Shown here one piece after another: positions 8,003 through 16,455 of a stretch of DNA of 64,000 bases. Every line of letters begins with the position of its first letter. Within the stretch, counting starts at the first letter, position 1. The translations under genes were made by a program, and so were the position numbers. The notes under the pieces are model-generated. The model worked only from the letters and a program-made list of their open reading frames with translations. It made no database searches and was not told where the DNA came from. Source of the stretch: Rothia terrae (GTDB lineage: Bacteria > Actinomycetota > Actinomycetes > Actinomycetales > Micrococcaceae); NCBI RefSeq assembly GCF_012396615.1, contig NZ_JAAXPV010000003.1, forward strand, positions 124,001-188,000. The letters are read 5' to 3'.

Positions 8003-8701
8003 GTGAATACGTCTACCTTCACTCACGACGCCCGTCACGGCCTACGCCTGCTCCCACCCGTTGTGATGGGATATTTTCCATTGGGGCTGGCCTTCGGTGC
8101 CCTCGCTACCGATGCGGGGCTACCGCACTGGGTAGCGCCGCTCACTGCTGCTGTGGTCTACGGCGGGTCTATCGAGTTTCTGATGATTACGCTTATTACC
8201 GGCGGCGCAACGCTTGTAACCATGGCAACTACCGCTTTCGCGGTGAATTTTCGCCACGTCTTCTACCCGCTGTCATACCCTCGTCATCTCATCCGCAATG
8301 CAGGTGGCTGGTTCTACGGCGCCTATTCACTGACTGACGAGGTATATGCCATTGTGAATACCCCGCACGGCCTCACCAATCAGCGGCAACTGCTGCTCTT
8401 TCAGGCAGGAGCACACTTCACATGGTTCTTCTCAACTCTGATTGGTGTTTTTGCGGGGCAAGCCATTCCCGAAAGTTTTCACGGTCTGGACTTTGCGATG
8501 GCAGGTCTCTTCACCGTGCTCGCCATCGACTTCTTTAGACACTCGCGTCAGTATCGACCGCTCATCTACGCATTTGCCGGATGCGCGGTAGCGTGGTTTC
8601 TGGCGCCCGGGGCTTTCTTGATGGTTGCCCTGGTTATCTTCGCGGCTTTCTGCGTAGCGGATGCTGTATATCAGGTAAAGACTGGGAAGGCGGGGCACTA
8701 A
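8003..8701 (+). CDS. azlC: AzlC family branched-chain amino acid exporter subunit
   Basis: A 232-residue membrane protein, the large subunit of the AzlCD branched-chain amino acid efflux pair. Family features include GYFPLGLAFGALATDAGL at 25-42, the AVVYGGSIEFLMI segment and FAVNFRHVFYPLSYPRH, a variant of the family's NxRHxLY region, followed by LTDEVYAI. The start is GTG 8003 after GAGAG. The stop lies two bases before the azlD start, so the genes are co-translated. It is transcribed divergently from nadR. Confidence 0.9.
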   Translation: MNTSTFTHDARHGLRLLPPVVMGYFPLGLAFGALATDAGLPHWVAPLTAAVVYGGSIEFLMITLITGGATLVTMATTAFAVNFRHVFYPLSYPRHLIRNAGGWFYGAYSLTDEVYAIVNTPHGLTNQRQLLLFQAGAHFTWFFSTLIGVFAGQAIPESFHGLDFAMAGLFTVLAIDFFRHSRQYRPLIYAFAGCAVAWFLAPGAFLMVALVIFAAFCVADAVYQVKTGKAGH

Positions 8702-8703
8702 AT

Positions 8704-9027
8704 ATGCAGATTGATGTTTTGCACACCCTCGCTCTGATTGCTGTTGCCGCAGCTGTCACCTTTTCACTTCGCTTTGTGCCCATGCTGACCGTGCGCGCAA
8801 TCGCCACCAACCCCTACGTGCTGGCCATCGGCAAAATGCTCCCCGGCGGCATCATGGTCATCTTGGTGGTGTACTCCATTAACCACGGCGAATTTCACGG
8901 CGCAGGGGGACTGCTCGCTCTAGCTGTCGCACTGGGATTCACCATCGGGTTGTACCTCTGGCGTAAAAATGTGTTGCTCGCACTCGTTGCCGGCGTACTT
9001 ATCTACGGTGCGCTGACCTTCGGCTAA
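8704..9027 (+). CDS. azlD: AzlD family branched-chain amino acid exporter subunit
   Basis: A small (107-residue) hydrophobic protein, the second subunit of the AzlCD exporter. It has four predicted membrane segments and the family sequence TFSLRFVPMLTVRAIATNPY near residue 20, followed by MLPGGIMVILVVYS. The start at ATG 8704, two bases after the azlC stop, gives the usual length. Longer in-frame starts overlap azlC and are unlikely. A terminator follows. Confidence 0.9.
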   Translation: MQIDVLHTLALIAVAAAVTFSLRFVPMLTVRAIATNPYVLAIGKMLPGGIMVILVVYSINHGEFHGAGGLLALAVALGFTIGLYLWRKNVLLALVAGVLIYGALTFG

Positions 9028-9049
9028 CCCCGCCGCACACACCAACGCC

Positions 9050-9086
9050 GAGATCTCAAAACAACGGTGTTCGAGCCTCGGCATTT
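9050..9086 (+). terminator. Terminator after azlCD
   Basis: GCCGAG...CTCGGC hairpin with a loop of about 20 bases, followed by ATTTTTT. Confidence 0.6.
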
Positions 9087-9109
9087 TTTGATGTTGGATG
9101 CGTCTGCGA

Positions 9110-9769
9110 CTAAGAGACAGCTCTAAGAGCAGGCGCGCCGTCCAGCGGAACGGCATCCTCACCCTCAAAACGAGCACCCAGACCCATCTGAATAAAACGA
9201 ATGGTAGAGGTAATGTGACGCTCGCGATCCTCGGCGGACGAGGCGTCCTCAGCGCGATCCGCGCTAGAAGTGAGTGAACCGTGAACCAAGTGTGCGAGCT
9301 CTTTAATGTCGTTTTCGGGAATAAAGTTTTGCTCAATCGCCTGCGAGAGAATGCCCACAAGAACCATTTGTAGTTCACGAACGTGCTTGCCGAGCTTGGC
9401 GAAAGACTCGGGGGAGAGCACAGAGCGCATTGCCGGGCCGGGAGGCATATGGCGGCGCGCCATGTCTTCAATCGAAAGACGGATGTAGATAGCGAGCTTA
9501 TCAATAGGGTTTTCAACGCCCTCAAGATTTTCGCGTAGCTCGGTGATAAAACGCTCGGTTTCAGTAAGGGCATAGGCCACCAGAAGTTCACCCATGTCAG
9601 CGAAGTAATTGTAGACAGCGGTGCGTCCAATTCCCGCGTTCTTGGCGACGTCCGTCATGGTCAGACCGGGAAGGCCGTGTGAGTAGAGCAAACTACCGAA
9701 AGAATCGAGGATGGCGCGCTGGGTGTTTTCGCGCTGGGCTACGTTTGAGGCTGCTGAAATACGAGGCAT
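9110..9769 (-). CDS. TetR family transcriptional regulator
   Basis: A 219-residue TetR-type repressor. The N-terminal helix-turn-helix is clear: ILDSFGSLLYSHGLPGLTMT, then DVAKNAGIGRTAVYNYFADM (residues about 19-60), the canonical recognition helix with TAVYNYF. The remaining three-quarters is the helical ligand and dimer domain, with no identifiable ligand. It converges on azlCD and diverges from the queuosine transporter gene. Its target is not evident. A role controlling a neighbouring transporter is only a guess from position. Confidence 0.88.
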   Translation of the reverse strand: MPRISAASNVAQRENTQRAILDSFGSLLYSHGLPGLTMTDVAKNAGIGRTAVYNYFADMGELLVAYALTETERFITELRENLEGVENPIDKLAIYIRLSIEDMARRHMPPGPAMRSVLSPESFAKLGKHVRELQMVLVGILSQAIEQNFIPENDIKELAHLVHGSLTSSADRAEDASSAEDRERHITSTIRFIQMGLGARFEGEDAVPLDGAPALRAVS

Positions 9770-9895
9770 ATCGACACTTTACAATAAAACGTCACCAAGA
9801 ATGAGCGGGGACGTGCTGCAGCGGCGTTTTCCCAGATAACTAACAGTTTCACCGGGGCACGACCCGCGCATCCGCGTCTCACATACCCGTCACAC

Positions 9896-9926
9896 TTAGC
9901 ATTCGCCCGTTTCAACCGCGTACAAT
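9896..9926 (+). promoter_or_regulatory. Possible promoter of the queuosine-precursor transporter gene
   Basis: A TACAAT -10 box (9921-9926) has a poor -35 candidate, TTAGCA, at 9896-9901. Transcription from here would give a leader of about 97 nt before ATG 10030. Confidence 0.4.
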
Positions 9927-9932
9927 AAAACG

Positions 9933-9988
9933 GCTCGGGTGGCAGACGAGCACACCCGGTTGCTTCACAACCTGCAGAAAGCAACGGG
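9933..9988 (+). promoter_or_regulatory. Leader with mutually exclusive hairpins, candidate riboswitch
   Basis: GCTCG (9933-9937) pairs with CGAGC (9947-9951). Alternatively CGGGTG (9936-9941) pairs with CACCCG (9953-9958). The same CCCG can instead join a third stem with AAGCAACGGG (9979-9988) around GGTTGCTT. Position before a queuosine-precursor transporter suggests preQ1 or queuine sensing, but it does not match a preQ1 riboswitch class that I can confirm. Confidence 0.3.
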
Positions 9989-10029
9989 ACCTATTCACGT
10001 ACCGTCTTCATACAAATAAGAGAATATCT

Positions 10030-10716
10030 ATGTCTGAACACACCACCACCCACACGCCCACCTACGCGCGTCCGGCACACACCTACTTCGACCTTCTTCT
10101 CGCGGCATCCGCAGTAATCCTGGTGATCTCAAACATCGCCGCCACCAAAGGCGTCGCGTTCGGCCCCATTCTCACCGACGGCGGATTCTTCCTTTACCCG
10201 CTGGCGTACGTCATCGGCGATGTGGTCTCAGAAGTCTACGGTTTTAAAAACGCACGACGCGTCATTCTTACCTCTTTCGCCGCAGCGGCTTTCGCATCCC
10301 TGTGCTTCTGGATCACCATCAAATTACCCGGCGCTGAGTTCTACGAAAACCAGAGCGCGCTAGAGACCGTACTGGGCCCCGTGCCACTGATTGTCGGAGG
10401 CTCTTTGCTCGGCTACCTGGTAGGTCAGCTGTTGAACTCATGGGTGATGGTCGCCATGAAAAAGCGCACTCAAGGACGCTTTCTCGCGGGGCGACTGATG
10501 GGCTCAACCCTGGTGGGTGAACTCGCCGACACCCTGATTTTCTGTTCGATTGCGGCACCTATCCTGGGTATTTCAACCGCACCGGACTTTCTCAACTACG
10601 TCATCGTCGGCTACATCTACAAGTGCGCGGTTGAATTCATTCTCATGCCTATCACCTACCCGACCATCAGCTGGTTCAAAAAGCATGAGCCGAGCTACGC
10701 GTCTGCACACGCGTAA
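10030..10716 (+). CDS. yhhQ: Queuosine precursor transporter (YhhQ/VUT family)
   Basis: A 228-residue membrane protein of the YhhQ (COG1738) family, which imports queuosine precursors such as preQ0, preQ1 or queuine. Signature segments are ISNIAATKGVAFGPILTDGG at about 33-52 and YPLAYVIGDVVSEVYGFKNA at 56-75, the DxxxEVYG motif being diagnostic. Further membrane helices follow and GSTLVGELADTLIF lies near 157-170. The enzyme that inserts the base into tRNA, Tgt, is encoded at 20334-21839, while no preQ1 synthesis genes appear in the window. This fits a salvage lifestyle. ATG 10030 follows GAGA. A strong terminator ends the unit. Confidence 0.9.
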   Translation: MSEHTTTHTPTYARPAHTYFDLLLAASAVILVISNIAATKGVAFGPILTDGGFFLYPLAYVIGDVVSEVYGFKNARRVILTSFAAAAFASLCFWITIKLPGAEFYENQSALETVLGPVPLIVGGSLLGYLVGQLLNSWVMVAMKKRTQGRFLAGRLMGSTLVGELADTLIFCSIAAPILGISTAPDFLNYVIVGYIYKCAVEFILMPITYPTISWFKKHEPSYASAHA

Positions 10717-10804
10717 GGACGGTTACCGCGCAACATCTTGCTTGCCTCAGCGGTGCTATGAATAAAGCTCTGAACGATCCTCTTTTGCATTGGGTCGACC
10801 TATA

Positions 10805-10843
10805 AAAATGGCGTCCCCTGCTACCAGCAGGGGACGCCATTTT
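10805..10843. terminator. Bidirectional terminator between yhhQ and the subtilase gene
   Basis: AAAATGGCGTCCCCTGCT pairs perfectly with AGCAGGGGACGCCATTTT around ACC. A- and T-runs on both flanks serve the two convergent genes. Confidence 0.92.
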
Positions 10844-10866
10844 AGTGACTGATGTAGCGAGGCAAT

Positions 10867-13098
10867 TTATCGAACGACGCGTACGCCACCGTTAGCAGTC
10901 CACTTGAGGGTTGAACCGTTAGAGAACTTCACGGTTGCTGAACCATCGGAGTTGGTGACCTCGTCGGTGACGGGGAAGCCGAACTTCGAAACGTAACCGT
11001 TCTTCCACCAGTAGTTGTAGATCGCTCCCTTTGAGTTCATAGCGTGCGCACCGGTGGTTGATGACCACCAGATACCGGTTTCAGCCCAGTTAGCGTTGCG
11101 GAAGTACTGAACCGCGCCGCCAGCGGTCGGAGTCTCATCGGTGACGGGGAAGCCATCAGTGTTCACGCCACCGCGTGATTCCCACAGAGCCTTAATCGCG
11201 CCGTTACCGTTGACCAAATAAGCGCCGGTGTTCGGTGCCCAGTAGAAACGGTTTTGCTTAGAACCGTTCTGGAATACCTGACGCGCGCCGCCGCTACCAA
11301 TGCCGCCTTCGTCCTCAACGGGGAAGCCGTACTTGCCGGTGCCGCCCTCATTGGTAAAACGTGAGCCGATAGCGCCGCGCTCAGCCACCAGGTGAGTGCC
11401 GTTCTGCGACGTCCAGTACAGCGCGTTCAGTGGGCCCGATGCGGGAGCGAACTTCTGCATAGCGCCACCGGGGATGCTGACCTCATCGAATGCGGGGTAA
11501 CCCAGGCCGCGCTCGTAGTCGCTGTCGCGGTAGCGTGCGCCGATGCTCCCTGCAAAGTTCACGGAGTGCGCGTCGGTACGAGAGGTCCAGTAGATGGAGT
11601 AGTTCTTAGCGAATGCCTGAATAGCTCCGCCGTTAACACCTGAGAATTCGTTGGTGGTCGGTGAACCAAACTTGGTGATGCCGCCCTTTGACTTGTAGTA
11701 GTCGCCGATAGCGCCCTTGAGCGTGAACTGTGATGCCGGAACCGGTGCAAGGTCCGCTGCTGCCTTGACTGCCGCTGCGGCGTCTACCTGCTTGTAGCCC
11801 TGCAGGTTGTAGCCGGTGCTGGTGAGAATATTGCGGATCTGCTCTACAGTGATAGCGGGGTAGGCCTGCTTCATCAGTGCGATGGTGCCGGTGACGTAGG
11901 GTGCCGCCATGCTGGTGCCGTTCATGGTGCCGTAAGTGGGCGAACCGATGCTTGAGCTACCGGTGTTCAACGGGCCGAAGATGTCACGGCCGGTGGTACC
12001 GCCGGGGGCAACAACATCCAGCATCTCACCGTAGTTTGAGTACTCGGTCAGCGTGTACCACGAGGTAGATGCACCCACAACAATAGCTCGGTAGCAGTTA
12101 GCCGGTGAGTAGTTGCTAGCGCTCTGACCCTCGTTACCCGCTGCTACAACAACGGGTACATTGCGTGAGAGAGAATCATTGATCGCTGACTGCATCAAGT
12201 CCGAGCAGGTGTTGTCGGGGTATGCCAAAGACATGTTCACAACAGTTGCAGGACGCTTGTTGGTAGGAACACCGGGAACGTAACCGCCGGAGGTCCAGAT
12301 GAGCGCATCAGCAATATCTGAAACGTAGCCGCTACCGTTGAGACCGAGCGCGCGACCGTAGGTGAGCTGCGCACTGGGTGCTACACCGGTGGTGCCGGTG
12401 CCGTTAGCGCGTGCCGCAGCGATGCCCGCCACGAAAGTGCCGTGCCAGTCAACGCTGGGGTTATCTGAACCCTGGTCGAGCGGGTTGGTGTCGCGTCCTC
12501 CGCCGTCACGTGACAGGCTGGGAGATGAAATGAAGTCGTAGCCGTAAGAGCCACTGGTCTCAAGATCCGGGTGTACAGAGTAGCCGGTGTCGACAATACC
12601 GATGGTCTGGCCAACTCCTGTGTACTTGCTCCACGCCGGTGCGACATCGAGGTAATCGTAGGTCAGCGCCCACTGCTTGGAGTAGTAGGGCTCAGAAGTG
12701 GATGCGAGAGCTTTCACCAGGCGGTCCGGCTCAGCGGACTCAACGCGCGGATCTTTCTCGAGATTTGCAATGACCTCTTTTTGCTCGTCGGGGTTCAGCA
12801 TCTTATCCGCTGAAATTACACTGCTCTTCTCATCAGCGGCAGTGGTTTCTTTTAAAAGCTGTGAATTGTCAACAGCATCGCTTTCAGCTTCAACTTTATT
12901 CGCAACTTCTTCGCGAACTTCTTTGGGCTGCTCGTCTTTGAACTTGACGATGATGCGGTCGGTATCTTCAGAAACCTGCGTAGTTGTAGGCTGCTGGTTT
13001 GCTGGTGTGGGGAGGTTAGCCGCAGATGCGCCAGCGAAAGAAGTTGCTACCAGCGCGCATGAGCTGAGGATAACCGGGGGAAGGTATCTAAGTTTCAT
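10867..13098 (-). CDS. Secreted S8 subtilisin-like protease with LGFP repeats
   Basis: A secreted serine protease of about 743 residues. A signal peptide (LRYLPPVILSSCALVATSFA, cut after GASAA) leads to a propeptide with IIVKFKDEQP. The catalytic domain carries Asp in GIVDTGYSVHPDL (about residue 170), His in DWHGTFVAGIAAA (219), the oxyanion Asn in AAGNEG (322) and Ser in NGTSMAAPYVTG (396). The C-terminal 300 residues hold about five LGFP-type repeats (GAIG/GAI...GFPVTDE units), a module that anchors actinobacterial proteins to the mycolate or cell wall layer. I prefer ATG 13098; a TTG two codons earlier is possible. It probably digests extracellular protein, perhaps feeding the adjacent amino acid permeases, which is inference. 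Confidence 0.93.
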   Translation of the reverse strand: MKLRYLPPVILSSCALVATSFAGASAANLPTPANQQPTTTQVSEDTDRIIVKFKDEQPKEVREEVANKVEAESDAVDNSQLLKETTAADEKSSVISADKMLNPDEQKEVIANLEKDPRVESAEPDRLVKALASTSEPYYSKQWALTYDYLDVAPAWSKYTGVGQTIGIVDTGYSVHPDLETSGSYGYDFISSPSLSRDGGGRDTNPLDQGSDNPSVDWHGTFVAGIAAARANGTGTTGVAPSAQLTYGRALGLNGSGYVSDIADALIWTSGGYVPGVPTNKRPATVVNMSLAYPDNTCSDLMQSAINDSLSRNVPVVVAAGNEGQSASNYSPANCYRAIVVGASTSWYTLTEYSNYGEMLDVVAPGGTTGRDIFGPLNTGSSSIGSPTYGTMNGTSMAAPYVTGTIALMKQAYPAITVEQIRNILTSTGYNLQGYKQVDAAAAVKAAADLAPVPASQFTLKGAIGDYYKSKGGITKFGSPTTNEFSGVNGGAIQAFAKNYSIYWTSRTDAHSVNFAGSIGARYRDSDYERGLGYPAFDEVSIPGGAMQKFAPASGPLNALYWTSQNGTHLVAERGAIGSRFTNEGGTGKYGFPVEDEGGIGSGGARQVFQNGSKQNRFYWAPNTGAYLVNGNGAIKALWESRGGVNTDGFPVTDETPTAGGAVQYFRNANWAETGIWWSSTTGAHAMNSKGAIYNYWWKNGYVSKFGFPVTDEVTNSDGSATVKFSNGSTLKWTANGGVRVVR

Positions 13099-13313
13099 AT
13101 TCAATTAAAAAAGGGGACAGGGGATAGGTATGTGTGGGTGCACCGGGTGAGTGTACCGTTCACCAAGAATAATAGGTTTTTTCTCACCTGTTTAGACATT
13201 CAGCAAAAAAATATTCAATATCTCATTTTGGCGGCTATGATTGCCAGTATTACTTTTTGCAGTCAGCAAACTGCTTGCCTCGTAAAGTACCTTTTCACCA
13301 CGTTAGGTTTTCA

Positions 13314-14750
13314 ATGGGTTCACACGCTACACAGGTGTCTACAGAAGAAAAAGGTAGGCTTTCCCGTTCGCTTTCGCACGGGCAGATGACCATGATTGCT
13401 CTCGGTCTTGCCGTGGGCACCGGTCTGTTTTTGGGTTCTGGCGGGGCGATTGCGATTGCTGGCCCTGCTGTTATTATCAGCTACGCTATTGGCTCTTTGA
13501 TTGCGGCGGTGATCGCTGCATGTGCTGGTGAGATGGCTGTTCGTTACCCTGTTCAGGGTGGTTTTGGCACGATTGCAGGACGCTTCTTGGGCCCTTACGC
13601 TGGTTACTTGACGCGGTGGGCCTACTGGGCAACGATGGTCCCGCTCACCGGCGCCGAGCTGGTAGCAGTGGGCAAGTACATGGGCTACTGGTACCCTGAC
13701 ATTCCGCTGTGGCTGTGGGTTGTTGTTTCTGGCGCCATTATTGTTGCCTTGAACCTGACCTCCGTGAAGTCCTTTGGCACCATGGAATTCTTCCTCTCGT
13801 CCATCAAGGTTATTGCGGTTATCGTCTTTATCGTCTTCGGACTGGTCCTGGTTTTCTTTGGTCTGCCGAATACTCCTGCAACCGGTCTGGGCAACCTCAC
13901 CAACGACGGTGGCTTCTTGCCCAACGGCATCTCATCCATCTGGATTTCACTGGCAGTCGTCATGTTCTCCTTCGGCGGTGTTGAGCTGATTTCCATCTCG
14001 GCAGCTGAAGCCAAAGACCCCGTGCGCTCAGTGAGCTCATCCGTCAAAGCGATGATGTACCGCCTGGCTACCTTCTACGTGCTCGCGATCTTCGTGGTCG
14101 TTGCCATGATGCCGTGGAAGCAAGCTGCAACACTTGAAGGTGAAGTCAGCAGCTCACCATTCGTCATGGTCTTCTCAGCGCTGAACATTCCCTTCATCGC
14201 AGGCATCACTAATTTCGTGGTTCTCACCGCAGCACTATCCGGCGCGAACGCGGCACTCTACGCAGCAACCCGTCAGATGCACGCGCTTGCACACGACTCC
14301 ATGGCACCCAAAGCATTTGCCCGCACCACCGGCAACGGTATTCCCGCGCTGGCCTTGGGACTGTCAATGGTCGGCTCCCTAGTCGCGGTCGTTATGGCAA
14401 TCACCGGCGTCGCTAACATCTTCGTCATGATGATGTCACTGGTCACCGTCTGCGTGCTCGTCGTCTGGTTCATGATTCTTACCTCCTACATGTTTTTCAA
14501 GAAACAAGAAGGTAACGCATCACCATTCCGCGTCTGGGGCGGACGCACCACAGCCGCACTTGCTTTACTGGGCGTCCTCGCAACCTTTGCCGCCATGTTC
14601 TTTACCCAAGACATGGCAATCTCAGCAACCGTGGGCGTCGCGTTCTTCGCCTTCATCAGCATCGTCTACTTTGCTTTCGTGCGTTCGCGCCAGAGCGTCA
14701 ACCACGATGCTTTCACCGAAGCAAGCGATTACGCTAACCAGCAGCAATAG
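13314..14750 (+). CDS. AAT-family amino acid permease, first tandem copy
   Basis: A 478-residue member of the amino acid-polyamine-organocation superfamily with about 12 membrane helices. The N-terminal SLSHGQMTMIALGLAVGTGL carries the G-x-G-TGLFLGSG substrate-binding loop of helix 1, and GFGTIAGRFLGPYAG is another family signature. VVMFSFGGVELISISAAEA in helix 6 is typical of AAT carriers. Substrates in this group include GABA, D-serine/D-alanine/glycine and proline; I cannot choose. I take ATG 13314 because the frame's earlier start (13257) adds 19 atypical residues. The next gene is a close paralog, and a GC-rich hairpin separates them. Confidence 0.9.
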   Translation: MGSHATQVSTEEKGRLSRSLSHGQMTMIALGLAVGTGLFLGSGGAIAIAGPAVIISYAIGSLIAAVIAACAGEMAVRYPVQGGFGTIAGRFLGPYAGYLTRWAYWATMVPLTGAELVAVGKYMGYWYPDIPLWLWVVVSGAIIVALNLTSVKSFGTMEFFLSSIKVIAVIVFIVFGLVLVFFGLPNTPATGLGNLTNDGGFLPNGISSIWISLAVVMFSFGGVELISISAAEAKDPVRSVSSSVKAMMYRLATFYVLAIFVVVAMMPWKQAATLEGEVSSSPFVMVFSALNIPFIAGITNFVVLTAALSGANAALYAATRQMHALAHDSMAPKAFARTTGNGIPALALGLSMVGSLVAVVMAITGVANIFVMMMSLVTVCVLVVWFMILTSYMFFKKQEGNASPFRVWGGRTTAALALLGVLATFAAMFFTQDMAISATVGVAFFAFISIVYFAFVRSRQSVNHDAFTEASDYANQQQ

Positions 14751-14758
14751 CATGTAAA

Positions 14759-14780
14759 GGGGCGGGGTAATACCCGCCCC
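14759..14780 (+). terminator. GC-rich hairpin between the two permease genes
   Basis: GGGGCGGG pairs with CCCGCCCC around GTAATA. There is no T-run, so it may only attenuate or protect the upstream message. Confidence 0.5.
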
Positions 14781-14819
14781 TACGCATAACTTTTCACCAC
14801 ACACGCGAAAGAAAATCTC

Positions 14820-16259
14820 ATGGCTTCTACATCAGCTCCGGCTGAAAGCAACCAGCTCAAGCGCTCGCTCTCTCACGGTCAAATGACCATGATTGTGCTG
14901 GGCTCAGCGCTGGGTACCGGTTTGTTTTTGGGCTCAGGTTCAGCGATTGCGCTGACCGGTCCGGCGATTATTATCAGCTACGCTATTGGTTCTTTGCTGG
15001 CTGCCAGCATTGGTGGTTCTGCGGGCGAGATGGCGGTGCGCTACCCGGTGCGTGGCGGATTCGGCTCTATCGCTACCCGCTATCTCGGCCCCTACGCAGG
15101 CTTCCTCACCCGCTGGGCCTACTGGACGGCAACCTGCGCTATCACCGGTATCGAGCTGATTGCGGTGGGTAGCTACCTGAGCTTCTGGTGGCCTGATCTG
15201 CCACTGTGGGTAGGCATCGTTGTGTTTGGCGTCTTGATTATTGCGCTGAACATTCGTTCCGTGAAGTACTTCGGCGCCATGGAATTCTTCCTCTCATCCA
15301 TTAAGGTGTTCGCGCTACTGCTCTTCATCGTGGTTGGTCTGTGCCTCGTCTTCTTCGGCCTTCCTGGCCATGCCGCGTCCGGCGTTTCTAACCTGACCAA
15401 TGACGGCGGCTTTATGCCCGGCGGTTTCACCTCGGTCTGGCTGTCACTGGCGATCGTGATGTTCTCGTTCGGTGGCGTTGAGATGATTTCAATTTCAGCG
15501 GCTGAAGCTGAAGATCCGGCTCGTTCGGTGCGTACCAGCGCTAAAGCAATGATGTGGCGTTTGGCGACGTTCTACGTGCTGTCCATGTTCATTGTGGTGT
15601 CTTTGATTCCGTGGCAGCAGGCTGCCGACTTGGAAGGCACCGTTGCCACCAGCCCCTTCGTGATGGTCTTTGCTCAGGTGGGCGTGCCCGCGATTGCCTC
15701 CATTACTAACTTTGTGGTGCTGATTGCGGCGCTGTCAGCGGCAAACGCTAACCTTTATGCTGGTTCGCGCCTGATGCACTCGTTGGCCTCCGACCGCATG
15801 GCGCCGAGCTCGCTGGCGCAGACCAGTAGCGCCGGTATTCCCGTGCGCGCAATGCTGGTCTCGCTCTCGGGCGTCGTTCTTGCTGTTCTGCTGGCAATTT
15901 TCTTGCCCAAGGCGGCATTCGGCGTCATGATGACGCTCGTGATGGTGTGCGCGCTGACCGTGTGGGTATTGATTCTGCTGGCGTACATTGCTTTCAAAAA
16001 GGTGGAAGGCAACTCGGCGCCGTTCCGTCTGTGGGGCGGACGCGTCACCGCCGGTGTTGCCATCCTGGTGCTGTTTGCGATTTGGGTTGCTCTCTTCAAA
16101 CTGGACGGTAACGGCGTTCCCGCGACTGTCGGCGTGGTCTACTTTGTGCTGCTGACGATTATCTACTTTGCTGTGGTCAAGAACGTGCTGACTGTTGATG
16201 AGGACGCGTTTGCCGAGGCGCAGCGCGCAACCGAACACTACGAGAGCGACCGAAAATAA
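14820..16259 (+). CDS. AAT-family amino acid permease, second tandem copy
   Basis: A 479-residue paralog of the preceding permease with the same topology and motifs: SLSHGQMTMIVLGSALGTGL, YPVRGGFGSIATRYLGPYAG and VMFSFGGVEMISISAAEAED. The two proteins align over their whole length, so they arose by tandem duplication. Differences cluster in the helix 3 region and C-terminal third, which may have changed substrate. The start ATG 14820 follows GAAAG. A Zur-like promoter for another transcript begins only 17 bases after the stop. Confidence 0.9.
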   Translation: MASTSAPAESNQLKRSLSHGQMTMIVLGSALGTGLFLGSGSAIALTGPAIIISYAIGSLLAASIGGSAGEMAVRYPVRGGFGSIATRYLGPYAGFLTRWAYWTATCAITGIELIAVGSYLSFWWPDLPLWVGIVVFGVLIIALNIRSVKYFGAMEFFLSSIKVFALLLFIVVGLCLVFFGLPGHAASGVSNLTNDGGFMPGGFTSVWLSLAIVMFSFGGVEMISISAAEAEDPARSVRTSAKAMMWRLATFYVLSMFIVVSLIPWQQAADLEGTVATSPFVMVFAQVGVPAIASITNFVVLIAALSAANANLYAGSRLMHSLASDRMAPSSLAQTSSAGIPVRAMLVSLSGVVLAVLLAIFLPKAAFGVMMTLVMVCALTVWVLILLAYIAFKKVEGNSAPFRLWGGRVTAGVAILVLFAIWVALFKLDGNGVPATVGVVYFVLLTIIYFAVVKNVLTVDEDAFAEAQRATEHYESDRK

Positions 16260-16275
16260 AAGGTTTTATCTTGGG

Positions 16276-16304
16276 TTGCACATGAGAATGATTTTCAGTA
16301 TTAT
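16276..16304 (+). promoter_or_regulatory. Zur-box promoter driving an orphan transcript
   Basis: TTGCAC (-35, 16276-16281), a 17-base spacer and TATTAT (-10, 16299-16304) form a near-consensus promoter. The spacer contains the 15-base partial palindrome TGAGAATGATTTTCA (16283-16297), close to the Fur-family Zur operator. A bound repressor would occlude RNA polymerase. The start should be near 16311, and no gene follows except a very short one. Confidence 0.65.
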
Positions 16305-16310
16305 TGTAAG

Positions 16311-16394
16311 TACGAATTGCATGATACTTCAATGCGTTCATATGTCTGTGTGTTGAGAAAACCCCGCATCCCTTGTGGATGCGGGGTTTTCTTT
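16311..16394 (+). ncRNA. Putative Zur-controlled small RNA (or 11-codon peptide message)
   Basis: The interval between the Zur-box promoter and a strong terminator predicts a transcript of about 84 nt. It encodes at most MILQCVHMSVC (16321-16356, stop TGA), which ends directly before the terminator hairpin and has no obvious ribosome site. It lies between a permease gene and the COG0523/L36 unit that carries its own Zur-like box. Either a regulatory RNA or a Cys/His-containing leader peptide is possible. Expression is not shown. Confidence 0.4.
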
Positions 16395-16395
16395 T
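16358..16395 (+). terminator. Intrinsic terminator of the orphan transcript
   Basis: AAAACCCCGCATCC pairs with GGATGCGGGGTTTT and is followed by CTTTT. It may also terminate the permease message. Confidence 0.9.
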
Positions 16396-16455
16396 GTGCG
16401 GGCACGGGGTTGGGGTGCGTGGTGGGTGCGTCGGGCGTCTGGTGCGCTGGGTAAA

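Noticed and set aside
9110-9630. Alternative frame inside the TetR gene
   Set aside because: The TetR frame has a clear helix-turn-helix, so the overlapping frame is a shadow.
9933-9990. A firm preQ1-I riboswitch call before yhhQ
   Set aside because: Stem and A-rich tail are only loosely alike; the conserved loop and tail bases do not match well enough.
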